A stretch of DNA of 48,199 nt, taken from assembly GCA_020851565.1 (NCBI GenBank), contig JADZCN010000109.1, forward strand, positions 1 through 48,199. The letters run 5' to 3'. Each line of letters opens with the position of its first letter. Position 1 is the stretch's first letter. Shown piece after piece: positions 33,856 to 44,556 of the stretch. A program made the translations under genes and the position numbers. This DNA comes from Acidobacteriota bacterium. Lineage in GTDB: Bacteria > Acidobacteriota > Vicinamibacteria > Vicinamibacterales > UBA2999. A model generated the notes under the pieces. The model saw only the letters and a program-made list of their open reading frames with translations. It ran no database searches and was not told the origin of the DNA.

Positions 33856-35047
33856 CGTCGCCCGGCGCCATCCGCATCCACGCCAGGGCCGCGAGCAGCA
33901 CCAGCAGCGCGATGTCGGCCTCGAAGACCACGCGCAGCTCCGGCCCGCTGATGAAGCCGGCCACGATGGGGCTCACCGCCAGGCCGATGAGCGAGGCCGT
34001 GGTCAGCAGCCCGAAGCCGGTCGCGTGCGCGTCTGGCGGCAGGAGCGCCCCTCCCGACGTGTACGCCGCGGTCATGCCGACGCCGATCGCCGCGCCGGCA
34101 AGGGCCAGGGCCACGGCGAAGGCCCACACCGACGGCACCAGGACGAGGAGCAGCAGGCCCGCGGCGGTCAGCACCGACGACGCCGTGACGAGCACGCGCG
34201 GCGACCATTGCAGCAGCAGGGCGCCGGCGTAATGGTGACCGATGGCCGCGAAGAGGGCGGCGATCGAGAACAGCACGCCCGACACGAGCGGCACCTGCGA
34301 TGGGAACAGCCCGAGGAGCTCGACGTACAGCGGCAGGATGGGGCCGAAACTGCGATCGACCAGCTGCAGGCACAGGATGACGGTGAAGACCATCACGAAT
34401 CCGGGCGTTCGCACGAGCTCGCCGATCACCTCGCCGAGCCGGCGGCCGGCGCTCCGGGCCTGTCGCGTGCGGGGCTCGCGGTACATCACCGCCACCAGCG
34501 CCGCCGCGGCCAGGTAGAACGCCGCGGCGATGAGGAAGGTCCACCGCAGCCCGACGAACGGCGCCAGGAGGCCTCCGACCACCGGCCCGACCGCCGGCCC
34601 CAGCCGCTGGGCCACCTGCACGGTGCCGATGGCCTCGGCCATCTTCTCGCGCGGGACCGATTCGGCCGCCATCGACACGGTGAGCGCCCCGTACCCGGCA
34701 AACACGCCGAGCAGCGCCCGCAGCGCGAAGAGCTGCCACGGCGCGGTAACAAACGCCATGGCGCCCTTGGTGAGCACGAACGCCATCAGCGATCGCAGGA
34801 CCAGCACCTTGCTGCCGTACTTGTCGCCGACACGACCCCAGAGCGGGGCGCTCACCGCGGTCACCGCGGGCGTGGCGCCGAGGGTGAGGCCGGTCCAGAA
34901 GGCGATGTCCGCGATGTCGGTGACGCCCAGCTCACGGATGTAGAGCGGGAGGAACGGCATCACCAGCGTGAAGCCGGCGAAGCCGATGCCGTTGGCCGCG
35001 GCCGCCGTGTAGACGTTGCGACGGGAAGAGGGCGGAGGGGAGGACAA
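33812..35047 (-). CDS. MFS transporter (multidrug efflux type)
   Basis: A 411-residue membrane protein with about twelve hydrophobic segments. The loop 2-3 motif of the major facilitator superfamily is visible as APLWGRVGDKYGSKVLVLRS, and helix 5 carries RLGPAVGPVVGGLLAPFVGLRW, typical of drug:H+ antiporters. The substrate is unknown. It is downstream of glpX on the same strand with an 18-bp gap. The C-terminal coding end overlaps the small plus-strand reading frame. Confidence 0.9.
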   Translation of the reverse strand: MSSPPPSSRRNVYTAAAANGIGFAGFTLVMPFLPLYIRELGVTDIADIAFWTGLTLGATPAVTAVSAPLWGRVGDKYGSKVLVLRSLMAFVLTKGAMAFVTAPWQLFALRALLGVFAGYGALTVSMAAESVPREKMAEAIGTVQVAQRLGPAVGPVVGGLLAPFVGLRWTFLIAAAFYLAAAALVAVMYREPRTRQARSAGRRLGEVIGELVRTPGFVMVFTVILCLQLVDRSFGPILPLYVELLGLFPSQVPLVSGVLFSIAALFAAIGHHYAGALLLQWSPRVLVTASSVLTAAGLLLLVLVPSVWAFAVALALAGAAIGVGMTAAYTSGGALLPPDAHATGFGLLTTASLIGLAVSPIVAGFISGPELRVVFEADIALLVLLAALAWMRMAPGDVTRRPPVASDASAS

Positions 35048-35065
35048 GGCTGAAGGCCTTGCCTT

Positions 35066-36091
<1,026 letters not shown>

Positions 36092-36157
36092 GATGACGGT
36101 CCCCGCCGGAGGCGGCGGTGCCGCCCCGGGCAAACAGGACATGGTAACAAATTCGCG

Positions 36158-36958
36158 CTAGGGCACGGCTGCTCGCGTCACGGTCACGGGCGACCCCCTG
36201 CTCAGCCCGAGGCGCGCGGCGGCGCTGGCCGCCTGGACCGCCACCTCGAGGTGATCCGTGCTCCCGAAGAGCGCGCACGGGTCGTCACCCTGCGCCTCGT
36301 CGTACGTGCTCACCAGCCGTGGGATGCCGTGCCCCCCCGCGGTGATGGCCAGCCCGGCGCCGTGCGCCAGCTTCTCGACGCTGCGCCGCTCGATGTTCGT
36401 GATGCAGTTGCCGAAGCGATCGACCCGCAGGACTACGCCCGCGATGCCCTCCGGGGTGATCTCCGGCTCCGGGATGTCGATGCGGCGGTAGTCGGTGACG
36501 GCGCGGCCGAGCGATGCGAGCGCGATGCCCTTGGCCAGCCATCCCGCGGCGGGCGCGAAGCGATCGCGGCCCTCGAAGGTGCGGCTCACCGTCGGCCGCG
36601 CGTACTTGCGCTCGGTGAGCTCCACCACCTTGCGGGGCGGCGACTCCTTGAACACCGCGGTCAGCACGCCATTGTCCGGCGCCACGAAGCGGTAGTCACC
36701 GGCCTCGGCGGCAATGCCCCGCCGCGCGGAGCCCACGCCCGGGTCCACGACCACCAGGAAGACGGTGCCGGACGGGAAGTAGCGGTAGCACGCCGCCAGG
36801 TCGAGCGCGCCCCCCAGGATGTCGTGGGGCGGCACGTCGTGGCCGATGTCCACCAGCGTGACGTCCGGGCACACGCCGAGCACGACCGCCTTCATGGTGC
36901 CGGCGTAGTGATCGGTAGTGCCGAAGTCGCTGAGGAGCGCAACAACCGGGCGGGCCAT
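36158..36958 (-). CDS. SAM hydroxide adenosyltransferase (DUF62 family, SAM hydrolase)
   Basis: A 266-residue protein with the family motifs [50 protein letters not shown] and FVAPDNGVL, and a C-terminal domain with [14 protein letters not shown]. Characterised members hydrolyse S-adenosylmethionine to adenosine and methionine; relatives include fluorinase and chlorinase. The family's 20-odd-residue halogenase loop is not evident, so hydrolase is the safer call. It is followed by a methyltransferase-like gene upstream on the same strand, but no operon-level link is established. Confidence 0.9.
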   Translation of the reverse strand: MARPVVALLSDFGTTDHYAGTMKAVVLGVCPDVTLVDIGHDVPPHDILGGALDLAACYRYFPSGTVFLVVVDPGVGSARRGIAAEAGDYRFVAPDNGVLTAVFKESPPRKVVELTERKYARPTVSRTFEGRDRFAPAAGWLAKGIALASLGRAVTDYRRIDIPEPEITPEGIAGVVLRVDRFGNCITNIERRSVEKLAHGAGLAITAGGHGIPRLVSTYDEAQGDDPCALFGSTDHLEVAVQAASAAARLGLSRGSPVTVTRAAVP

Positions 36959-36972
36959 GGGTGGGCCCGCGC

Positions 36973-37650
36973 CTAGGTGGGATTCTTCCGGAACAACATC
37001 TCGCGGACGTGGCTCTTCATCAGGAACGAGTCCGAGACCCGCAGGCCGCCGAACATCCGGATGATGTCGCCGTTCAGCAGCGCGCGCTGGCGCGGCCGGC
37101 TGGCCGGGTAGGTCCGGTACTTCAGGTGCAGCGGATCCACCACGACATACTTGGTGTAGAGGGGCTCGCGCACCTCGGCGGTGCTGAAGAACCCGAGCAG
37201 CACGCCGTCGGGCTTGAGCAGGGTGATGAGGGCAGAGGCCAGCGTCTGGGCCGCGGCCTTGTCGAGATAGTCGAACACGTCCCAGCAGAGGATGCCATCC
37301 ACCGAGCCGGGCGGCTGCGTGAAGCGCTTCGCGAAGAAAGCCGGCAGCTGATCGGCCTTGCCGCCCTTGAGGTGCGTTTCGATGTCGGAGGCGATGTCCT
37401 CGACCCGGATGCGGCAGCCGAGCTGCTCACCGAAGAAGTTGACGTTGCTGCCGACGACCGGCCCGAGATCCACGAGCACCGGGCGCTCGCGGTTCTGCAG
37501 GCAGCCCAGGAACTTCTGAAGGGCCTTGGTGGGATGGCTGACCTCGGGTGCGGGCGCGGGGGCGGATTCCGCCGCGGGCCGGGCCTCGGCCGCGCGGCGG
37601 TTCCCCAACATGCCAAACAGGTCCGTCAACGAACGAGCGGATTCGGCCAT
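36973..37650 (-). CDS. Class I SAM-dependent methyltransferase-like protein
   Basis: A 225-residue protein. After an Ala/Pro-rich N-terminal about 40 residues there is a Rossmann methyltransferase core. PVLVDLGPVVGSNVNFFGEQL stands for motif I, RVEDIA follows, DGILCWDVFDYLDKAAAQTL stands for motif IV and LLKPDGVLLGFFS for motif VI. Motif I lacks the usual GxGxG, reading DLGPVVGSN. The substrate is unknown. It lies 15 bp from both the bactofilin gene upstream and the SAM hydrolase downstream, so the three probably share a transcript. Confidence 0.75.
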   Translation of the reverse strand: MAESARSLTDLFGMLGNRRAAEARPAAESAPAPAPEVSHPTKALQKFLGCLQNRERPVLVDLGPVVGSNVNFFGEQLGCRIRVEDIASDIETHLKGGKADQLPAFFAKRFTQPPGSVDGILCWDVFDYLDKAAAQTLASALITLLKPDGVLLGFFSTAEVREPLYTKYVVVDPLHLKYRTYPASRPRQRALLNGDIIRMFGGLRVSDSFLMKSHVREMLFRKNPT

Positions 37651-37665
37651 GTCCCCGTCGGTCGC

Positions 37666-38199
37666 TTACGCGCCCACCTTCTGTCCCTGTGCCGGGGCTG
37701 CGGCTGCGGGCGCCGCCTGGGCCGCCGGCGCGGCGGCTTTCGCCGCCGGCTTGGCGCCGGCGCGCTGCATGTCGACACTGCCGCGGAAGTGCGCGCCCTC
37801 GGCAATGGCCACGCGCGGCGAGGTGATGTCGCCGTCCACCGAGCCGTTGTCGCGGATGTCCACCTTCTCGGAAGCCGTGACGTTGCCGGTGACCTCGCCC
37901 AGGACGATGACCGACTTGGCGAAGACCTCCGCACGGATCTTGCCGTTGGGGCCGATCGTGAGGATGTTCTCCTTGAGCTCGATCCGGCCCTCGACGTGGC
38001 CCTCGATGGTCAGATCCTCGCTGCCGCTCAGCTCGCCCTTGATGATGACCGACTTGCCAATGTTCACGTTCTCCCCCATGTGTTGAGGCCGCCGCTCACT
38101 ACTCGCTGCCGGGGGCACCGAGACAGCGGGTGCCGCCGGGGCCGCGGGCGCGGGCGCCGGTGGCGTCGCCGGCTTGACCGACTCGTCACGCTTCCACAT
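37666..38199 (-). CDS. Bactofilin (polymer-forming cytoskeletal protein)
   Basis: A 177-residue protein with a central beta-helix domain from GENVNIGKSVIIKGELSGSE through DIRDNGSVDGDITSPRVAIA, the bactofilin core with its regular glycine-turn repeats. It is flanked by Pro/Ala-rich tails (residues about 10-35 and from about 150). Bactofilins form non-polar filaments that organise envelope growth or motility machines. A strong GGGGGAGGA precedes the ATG. It is divergent from the cysteine desulfurase gene. Confidence 0.94.
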   Translation of the reverse strand: MWKRDESVKPATPPAPAPAAPAAPAVSVPPAASSERRPQHMGENVNIGKSVIIKGELSGSEDLTIEGHVEGRIELKENILTIGPNGKIRAEVFAKSVIVLGEVTGNVTASEKVDIRDNGSVDGDITSPRVAIAEGAHFRGSVDMQRAGAKPAAKAAAPAAQAAPAAAAPAQGQKVGA

Positions 38200-38328
38200 C
38201 GTTAGATTCCTCCCCCTCTCCTGAAAAACGAGCCTGAGGGTACCGTTCGAAAAAGACTACAGGAAACCCGGGGAAGTTGGGTTTCGCGCCTGAAGTCCCG
38301 ACAGTATGGAGCCTCGGCCGAGGCTTGT

Positions 38329-38354
38329 CTAGCCCTTTTCCCGCTGAGGGTTAG
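38329..38354 (+). promoter_or_regulatory. Inverted repeat CTAGCCCT-N10-AGGGTTAG upstream of the cysteine desulfurase gene
   Basis: A near-perfect 8-bp inverted repeat (one mismatch) lies 27 bp before the desulfurase ATG, followed by TACGAT at 38364-38369 as a possible -10. The position fits a repressor or activator site for the sulfur-relay operon. Confidence 0.45.
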
Positions 38355-38381
38355 CAGAAATGCTACGATCTTCGAAGGGCC

Positions 38382-39542
38382 ATGCGGATTTATCTGGACT
38401 ACAACGCCACCACCCCGCCAGCCCCCGAAGTCGTCGAGCTGGTCGCGCGGGTGACCCGCGACGTCTGGGGGAACGCCTCCAGCATCCACCACTTCGGACA
38501 GCAGGCCAAGGCCGCCATGGACGATGCTCGCGGGCAGGTGGCCGAGCTCGTCGGCGCCGAGCCCTCCGAGATGGTCTTCACGGGCGGCGGGACCGAGAGT
38601 GACAACGCCGCCATCCGCGGCGCTGCGGAGGCGCTCGAGCCTGCCGGGCGGCGCCATCTCGTCACCACGGCCATCGAGCACGAAGCCGTCCTGAACACCA
38701 TGAAGGCCCTCGCCCGCCGGGGGTGGCGGGTCACGTTCGTCCCCGTGGACGCCACCGGCATCGTCTCGGTAGACGCCGTCACGGAAGCCCTGGCCGACGA
38801 CACGGCGCTGGTCTCGGTGATGCACGCCAACAACGAGCTCGGCACGGTGCAGCCGATCGAGGCCATCGCGCAGGCGGCGCGGGCACGGGGGGCACTGGTC
38901 CACACCGACGCGGTGCAGACCGCCGGCAAACTGCCCATCGACGTGCGGCGCCTGGGCGTGGACCTGCTGTCCATTTCTGCGCACAAGTTCTACGGGCCCA
39001 AGGGTGTCGGCGCGCTCTGGATCCGCCGGGGTGTGCGCCTGGCGCCGTTCGTCACGGGTGGCCGGCAGGAGCGTGGACGGCGGGCCGGGACCGAGAACGT
39101 GGCCGGCATCGCGGGAATGGGGGCGGCGGCGGCCCGCGCGCGCCAGAAGATGGCCAGCGAGGGGCCGCGGCAGGCGGCGCTGCGCGATCGCCTCGAGCGC
39201 GGCGTGCTGGCGGCCGTTCCCGGAAGCGAGCGGAACGGCGCCGCCGAGCCGCGCGTGCCGAACACGGCGAACATTAGCGTGGAGCGCATCGAGTCCGAGT
39301 CGCTGCTGATCGGCCTGGATCTCGAGGGCATCGCGGTCTCGTCGGGGTCCGCCTGCTCGTCGGGCACGCTCGAGCCATCGCACGTGCTGAAGGCCATGGG
39401 ACTGCCCCATGCCCGCACGCTCGGCTCCATCCGCTTCAGCCTGGGCGAGGCGAACACGGACGCCGACGTGGACCGCGTCATCGCGGTCCTCCCGGGCCTC
39501 GTCGAGAAGCTGCGGAACCTGACCGTGACGATGAAGCGATGA
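38382..39542 (+). CDS. Cysteine desulfurase (IscS/NifS family)
   Basis: A 386-residue PLP enzyme that takes sulfur from cysteine for Fe-S clusters and tRNA thiolation. IYLDYNATTPPAPEVVEL is at the N-terminus. PLP-binding features are TGGGTESDN, IEHEAVLN, HANNELGTVQPI, TDAVQTAGK and the lysine in SISAHKFYGPKG. The catalytic cysteine loop is SSGSACSSGTLEPSHVL. GAAGGG precedes the ATG. It is followed after 6 bp by mnmA, so its main client is probably 2-thiouridine synthesis. No iscU is nearby. Confidence 0.96.
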   Translation: MRIYLDYNATTPPAPEVVELVARVTRDVWGNASSIHHFGQQAKAAMDDARGQVAELVGAEPSEMVFTGGGTESDNAAIRGAAEALEPAGRRHLVTTAIEHEAVLNTMKALARRGWRVTFVPVDATGIVSVDAVTEALADDTALVSVMHANNELGTVQPIEAIAQAARARGALVHTDAVQTAGKLPIDVRRLGVDLLSISAHKFYGPKGVGALWIRRGVRLAPFVTGGRQERGRRAGTENVAGIAGMGAAAARARQKMASEGPRQAALRDRLERGVLAAVPGSERNGAAEPRVPNTANISVERIESESLLIGLDLEGIAVSSGSACSSGTLEPSHVLKAMGLPHARTLGSIRFSLGEANTDADVDRVIAVLPGLVEKLRNLTVTMKR

Positions 39543-39548
39543 ACGCCG

Positions 39549-40646
<1,098 letters not shown>

Positions 40647-40653
40647 GGCGTGT

Positions 40654-40877
40654 CCATTGGTGATTGCCGATTGACGATTGAGCGATCCATTGGGCGATTG
40701 GCGATTGGGGGATTGGGCATTTGGATTGAGGGATTGGCGATTGGAGGATTGAGCGATTCGCGAGGTCGCGCCGAAATCGCCCGATGCCCCAATCACTCAA
40801 TCATCAATCCAGTATTCAATGCCTCAATCATCAATCACCCAATGAATCGCTCAATCACCAATCGGCAATCGGCAATG
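40654..40877. repeat. Opposed GATTG and CAATC repeat arms between mnmA and trxB
   Basis: Left arm about 40654-40757 carries roughly a dozen ATTG-containing units with a mostly 7-bp period (GATTGGC, GATTGAG). Right arm about 40789-40877 carries roughly eleven CAAT units (CAATCAC, CAATCGG). The arms are mutually complementary. The array starts 8 bp after the mnmA stop and ends 8 bp before the trxB stop, so it fills the convergent gap. No gene is seen in it. Confidence 0.93.
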
Positions 40878-40885
40878 GACGCCCG

Positions 40886-41818
40886 TCAGTGTCCCGTTCC
40901 AGCCAGGAAGCGTTCGGCGTCGATGGCGGCCATGCAGCCGGAGCCGGCCGCCGTGACGGCCTGGCGGTAGACGTGGTCCTGCACGTCGCCCGCGGCGAAG
41001 ACGCCGGGCACGCTGGTCCGCGAGCCCTTCTCCGTCCGGATGTAGCCGTTGTCCTCGAGCACAACCTGACCCTTGACGAGCGACGTGTTCGGCGTGTGGC
41101 CGATGGCGATGAAGACGCCGTCCACCGCCAGCTCGCTCGTCTCGCCCGTCAGGTTGTTGCGCAGTACCAGCGAGGTCACCTCGCCCTTGTCGGGGTCCTT
41201 GATGTCCACGACCTCGGTGTTCCAGACGAACGAGATGTTCGGCGTGGCCATCGCCTTGTCCTGCATCACCTTCGAGGCGCGCAGCGTGTCGCGGCGATGG
41301 ATGACGGTGACGTGCGTGGCGAGCTTCGACAGGTAGATCGCCTCTTCGAGCGCGGTGTCGCCGCCGCCGACGACGGCCACCGGGCGGCCCTTGAAGAAGA
41401 AGCCGTCGCAGGTGGCGCAGGTGGAGACGCCGCGCCCCGACAGCTTCTTGTCCACGCCGAGCTCGAGCCACTTCGCCGACGCGCCCGTGGCGATGATGAG
41501 CGCCTGGGCCGTGAAGGCCTTGCCGCCGACGTTCACCGTGAACGGCCGCTTCGACAGGTCCACGGACGTCACGTCGCCCTGCACGATCTCGGCGCCGAAG
41601 CGCGAGGCCTGGGCGCGCAGCTCCGCCATCAGATCCGGCCCCATGATGCCATCCCGGAAGCCGGGCCAGTTCTCCACCATCGTGGTGAGCATCAGCTGGC
41701 CGCCGGCCTCGAAGCCCTCGATGACGAGCGGCGAGAGGTTGGCGCGGGCCGCATAGAGCGCCGCCGTGAGCCCGGCGGGGCCGGACCCGATGATGATGAC
41801 CTGTCGGTCGGTACTCAT
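40886..41818 (-). CDS. trxB: Thioredoxin reductase
   Basis: A 310-residue FAD/NADPH flavoprotein that reduces thioredoxin. The FAD motif is IIIGSGPAGLTAALYAARA, the redox pair is STCATCDGFFF, the NADPH motif is VAVVGGGDTALEEAIYLSK and the second FAD motif is VPGVFAAGDVQDHVYRQA. Length and domain order are standard. trxA lies immediately upstream on the same strand with a 4-bp gap, so the two form a functional pair. Confidence 0.97.
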   Translation of the reverse strand: MSTDRQVIIIGSGPAGLTAALYAARANLSPLVIEGFEAGGQLMLTTMVENWPGFRDGIMGPDLMAELRAQASRFGAEIVQGDVTSVDLSKRPFTVNVGGKAFTAQALIIATGASAKWLELGVDKKLSGRGVSTCATCDGFFFKGRPVAVVGGGDTALEEAIYLSKLATHVTVIHRRDTLRASKVMQDKAMATPNISFVWNTEVVDIKDPDKGEVTSLVLRNNLTGETSELAVDGVFIAIGHTPNTSLVKGQVVLEDNGYIRTEKGSRTSVPGVFAAGDVQDHVYRQAVTAAGSGCMAAIDAERFLAGTGH

Positions 41819-41822
41819 GACG

Positions 41823-42149
41823 TCAGGAGAGGTGCCGGTCGATCAAGCGGGCGAGATCGTCCCTGTCCGTCAGCCCGACGACGGTTTCCTTCAAGTCGCC
41901 GTCCTTGAACAGCAGCAGCGTGGGAATGCCGCGGATCATGTACGAAGGCGGCGTGGCCGGGTTCTCGTCCACGTTCATCTTCGCCACGGTCAGGCGGCCG
42001 TCGTACTGTTCGGCCAGCTGGTCCACGACCGGCGCGATCCGCCGGCAGGGCGCGCACCATTCGGCCCAGAAGTCCACGAGCACGAGGCCCTTCTTCACCG
42101 ACTCACCGAAATCCGCGTCCGTTACCGTCTTCACCTTGTCAGAAGCCAT
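41823..42149 (-). CDS. trxA: Thioredoxin
   Basis: A 108-residue disulfide oxidoreductase of the cytoplasm. LVDFWAEWCAPCRRIAPVVDQL carries the active site WCAPC (standard WCGPC with Ala in place of Gly). The conserved cis-proline is in IRGIPTLLLFKDG. It is cotranscribed with its reductase and preceded by glgA. Confidence 0.96.
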   Translation of the reverse strand: MASDKVKTVTDADFGESVKKGLVLVDFWAEWCAPCRRIAPVVDQLAEQYDGRLTVAKMNVDENPATPPSYMIRGIPTLLLFKDGDLKETVVGLTDRDDLARLIDRHLS

Positions 42150-42164
42150 AAGTCCCCTACCACG

Positions 42165-43655
42165 TTAGATGCCGCGGCCCCCTGTCGGGCGTCCCTGACG
42201 GGTGGCCATCACTCCTTTATACACCTTGACGTACTCGCCGGCCGAGCGGTCCCACGAGAAGTCCTTCCGCATCCCGTTCTTCTGCAGACGCGTCCACGCC
42301 TTGCGGTTGCCGCGGTACATCGCGATTGCGGCCTGGAGCGTGGCGCGCAGGGCGTCGGGCGAGTAGTGCGAGAAGAGGAATCCCGTCCCCTGCCCGTTCC
42401 GCGGGTTGTAGGGCCGCACCGTGTCCACCAGGCCGCCCACGGCGCGCACCACCGGCACGGTGCCGTAGCGAAGGCTGTACATCTGGTTGAGCCCGCACGG
42501 CTCGTAGCGCGACGGCATCATGAAGATGTCGGCGCCCGCCTCGACGAGGTGGGCCCGGCGCTCGTCGTACCCGATGTAGACCGAGATCCGGTCGGGCCGC
42601 CACGACGCGAGCTCGCGCCACATGTCCTGGTAGCGCGCCTCGCCGGTGCCGAGCACGGTGAAGGTCGCGTCCATGTACGGCAACTCGCCGGCAATCGCGG
42701 CGATGAGATCCAGACCCTTCTGATCGACCATCCTCGAGACCATGCCCACCAGCGGTCGTGCCATCGTCTCGTCGTCCACGGGCAGCCCGTAGGTTTCCAG
42801 CAGCGCGCGCTTGGCCGCGGCCTTCCCGCCCAGGTCGTCGCGGTCGTACGGCTGCGGCAGGTACGGATCGCGCCGCGGATCCCACTCCTCGGCGTCGATG
42901 CCGTTCAGGATGCCCGTGAGGTGCGCGCGGCGGGCACGCATGACACCGTCGAAGCCGTAGCCGTACTCGGGCCGCTGGATCTCGTCGGCGTACGTCGCGC
43001 TCACCGTCGTCACTGCGTCCGCGAAGTTCACGCCGGCCTTCAGGAAGCTGAGCCGGTCATAGAACTCGAAGCCGTCGAGCGTGTAGTCCTCCCAGCGCAG
43101 GCCCAGCAGCGGTACCCAGGCCTTGTCGACGATGCCCTGATAGGCGAGGTTGTGAATCGTGAAGACCGTGGCCGGGAGCCCGCCGGCGAAGCGGTCCCGG
43201 AGGTAGACCGGCGCCAGGCCGGCCTGCCAGTCGTGCCCGTGCACGACGTGAAACGGCACCGGCTGCCTCGACATCCAGTCGATGGCGGCCGCCGAGAGCA
43301 GCGCGAAGCGCACGGCGTTGTCGCCGTAGTCCACGCCGCCCTCGTTGTAGATGCCTGGCCGATCGAAGAGCAGCGGGCAATCCAGGAACAGGACGCGAGC
43401 GCCCGGCCCGAGCGAGGCCTCCCCGAACGCCACCTCGAACCAGGTCCCCGCCACCTCGATGCGCGACGTGTCCACGACCGTGGCGGCCGCCACCCCGCGA
43501 TAGCGCGGCGTGATGAGCGTCACCTCGTGCCCCAGACGGCCGAGCGCCCGCGGCAGCGCCGCGGCGACGTCGGCCAGGCCCCCGGTCTTCGAAAAGGGGT
43601 ACGCCTCGGACGCGATCATCAGGATCCGGAGGGATTTCGGAGCACGCGGCGGCAC
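42165..43655 (-). CDS. glgA: Glycogen synthase (ADP-glucose)
   Basis: A 496-residue GT5 enzyme elongating alpha-1,4-glucan from ADP-glucose. LMIASEAYPFSKTGGLADVA contains the ADP-glucose-binding KTGGL. HGHDWQAGLAP and TIHNLAYQG are in the N-terminal domain. GMVSRMVDQKGLDLI, MPSRYEPCGLNQMYSLRYGT and VGGLVDTVRPYN are in the C-terminal domain. The start is GTG at 43655 with no Shine-Dalgarno and a TAAGCT 6 nt upstream. It is 15 bp from trxA and divergent from the FdhE-like gene. No other glg gene is in the window. Confidence 0.95.
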   Translation of the reverse strand: MPPRAPKSLRILMIASEAYPFSKTGGLADVAAALPRALGRLGHEVTLITPRYRGVAAATVVDTSRIEVAGTWFEVAFGEASLGPGARVLFLDCPLLFDRPGIYNEGGVDYGDNAVRFALLSAAAIDWMSRQPVPFHVVHGHDWQAGLAPVYLRDRFAGGLPATVFTIHNLAYQGIVDKAWVPLLGLRWEDYTLDGFEFYDRLSFLKAGVNFADAVTTVSATYADEIQRPEYGYGFDGVMRARRAHLTGILNGIDAEEWDPRRDPYLPQPYDRDDLGGKAAAKRALLETYGLPVDDETMARPLVGMVSRMVDQKGLDLIAAIAGELPYMDATFTVLGTGEARYQDMWRELASWRPDRISVYIGYDERRAHLVEAGADIFMMPSRYEPCGLNQMYSLRYGTVPVVRAVGGLVDTVRPYNPRNGQGTGFLFSHYSPDALRATLQAAIAMYRGNRKAWTRLQKNGMRKDFSWDRSAGEYVKVYKGVMATRQGRPTGGRGI

Positions 43656-43661
43656 GGATAC

Positions 43662-43667
43662 AGCTTA
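43662..43667 (-). promoter_or_regulatory. TAAGCT hexamer 6 nt before glgA
   Basis: TAAGCT on the minus strand ends 6 nt before the GTG start of glgA. It is back-to-back with GATAAT on plus, so the 31-bp gap may hold two divergent near-leaderless promoters. Confidence 0.35.
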
Positions 43668-43674
43668 CACGGTG

Positions 43675-43680
43675 GATAAT
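43675..43680 (+). promoter_or_regulatory. GATAAT hexamer 6 nt before the FdhE-like gene
   Basis: GATAAT lies exactly 6 nt before the ATG at 43687, with no Shine-Dalgarno in between (CCCAGC). This is consistent with a leaderless start. Confidence 0.4.
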
Positions 43681-43686
43681 CCCAGC

Positions 43687-44514
43687 ATGTCCTCCCGTCC
43701 ACCTTCCCGCGAGCGCCCCGCCCCGCGGGACATCGTCGAGCTGCGCGCCCTGGCGACGCGCCAGCCGGACCTGGCGGCCGCCGCCGCGCTGCACGCCGAA
43801 CTGGTGGCCACCGTGCGGCGCGTGGAGGCGCGCATCGCGACGCCGTCGCTCGACGTACCGGACGATCTGCTGAGGACCCGGCTGCTCCGGGGCGTGCCGC
43901 TCGCCTCCTTCGGCGAGTTCGCCATCGACTGGTCCGAGGTACGCCTGCTGATCCGGCAGGTGACCGACGTGCTCCGCCGCATGGACCTGGTCGATCAGGC
44001 CGCGTCACAGCGGCTGCACGCGGTGGGCCGGGAGGCCGGCCTTCCGGACCGCGCGCGGGCCTGGTACGACCAGGTGACGACCGCGGTGGAAGACGATCCG
44101 GAGGGGATGTGGTCCGAGGTGCTGCAGTGGTCGCTGAAGCCGTTCCTCATCAGGACGGCGGAGGTCGTCACACGGCGCGTGTCTCTCGATGAGTGGCGGC
44201 GCGGGACCTGCCCCGTGTGCGCGGCCGAGCCCGAGTTCGCGGTGATCACGCCCTCCGGTGAGCGGCACCTGCTCTGCGGGCGATGCCATGCCCGGTGGCC
44301 CTTCGACGGCGGGTGCCCCTACTGCGGCTGCACGGATCTGTCGCAGCTGCGGACGTTCGCGACGGCCGATCGGGTGTACCGGGTGACGGAGTGCCGGGCC
44401 TGTGGGCGCTACCTGAAGGCGCTGGACAGCCAGGCCGCGGGCAGGGCCCTGCTGCCCTTCTACGATCCTGTGGCGACGCTGCCGCTCGACGCGGCCATGA
44501 TGCAGGGGCGGTAA
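43687..44514 (+). CDS. fdhE: FdhE-like formate dehydrogenase accessory protein
   Basis: A 275-residue protein. The N-terminal helical half (about 170 residues) precedes a rubredoxin-like metal region with four CxxC pairs: GTCPVCAAEPEF, LLCGRCHARW, GGCPYCGCTD and TECRACGRYLK. This is the layout of FdhE, which binds iron and helps assemble or release formate dehydrogenase. No formate dehydrogenase catalytic gene lies in this window; the cytochrome b at the left edge belongs to an FDH-gamma-like family, but a link is speculative. The start at ATG 43687 is supported by the GATAAT spacing. Confidence 0.8.
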   Translation: MSSRPPSRERPAPRDIVELRALATRQPDLAAAAALHAELVATVRRVEARIATPSLDVPDDLLRTRLLRGVPLASFGEFAIDWSEVRLLIRQVTDVLRRMDLVDQAASQRLHAVGREAGLPDRARAWYDQVTTAVEDDPEGMWSEVLQWSLKPFLIRTAEVVTRRVSLDEWRRGTCPVCAAEPEFAVITPSGERHLLCGRCHARWPFDGGCPYCGCTDLSQLRTFATADRVYRVTECRACGRYLKALDSQAAGRALLPFYDPVATLPLDAAMMQGR

Positions 44515-44556
44515 TGGCGCGAGAGTCGTGGCGACGGGCGCGCGCGAGCGGGCCGG

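Noticed and set aside
36158..36958. Halogenase (fluorinase or chlorinase)
   Set aside because: It shares the fold family, but I cannot see the loop insertion that marks the halogenases; the SAM hydrolase call is safer.
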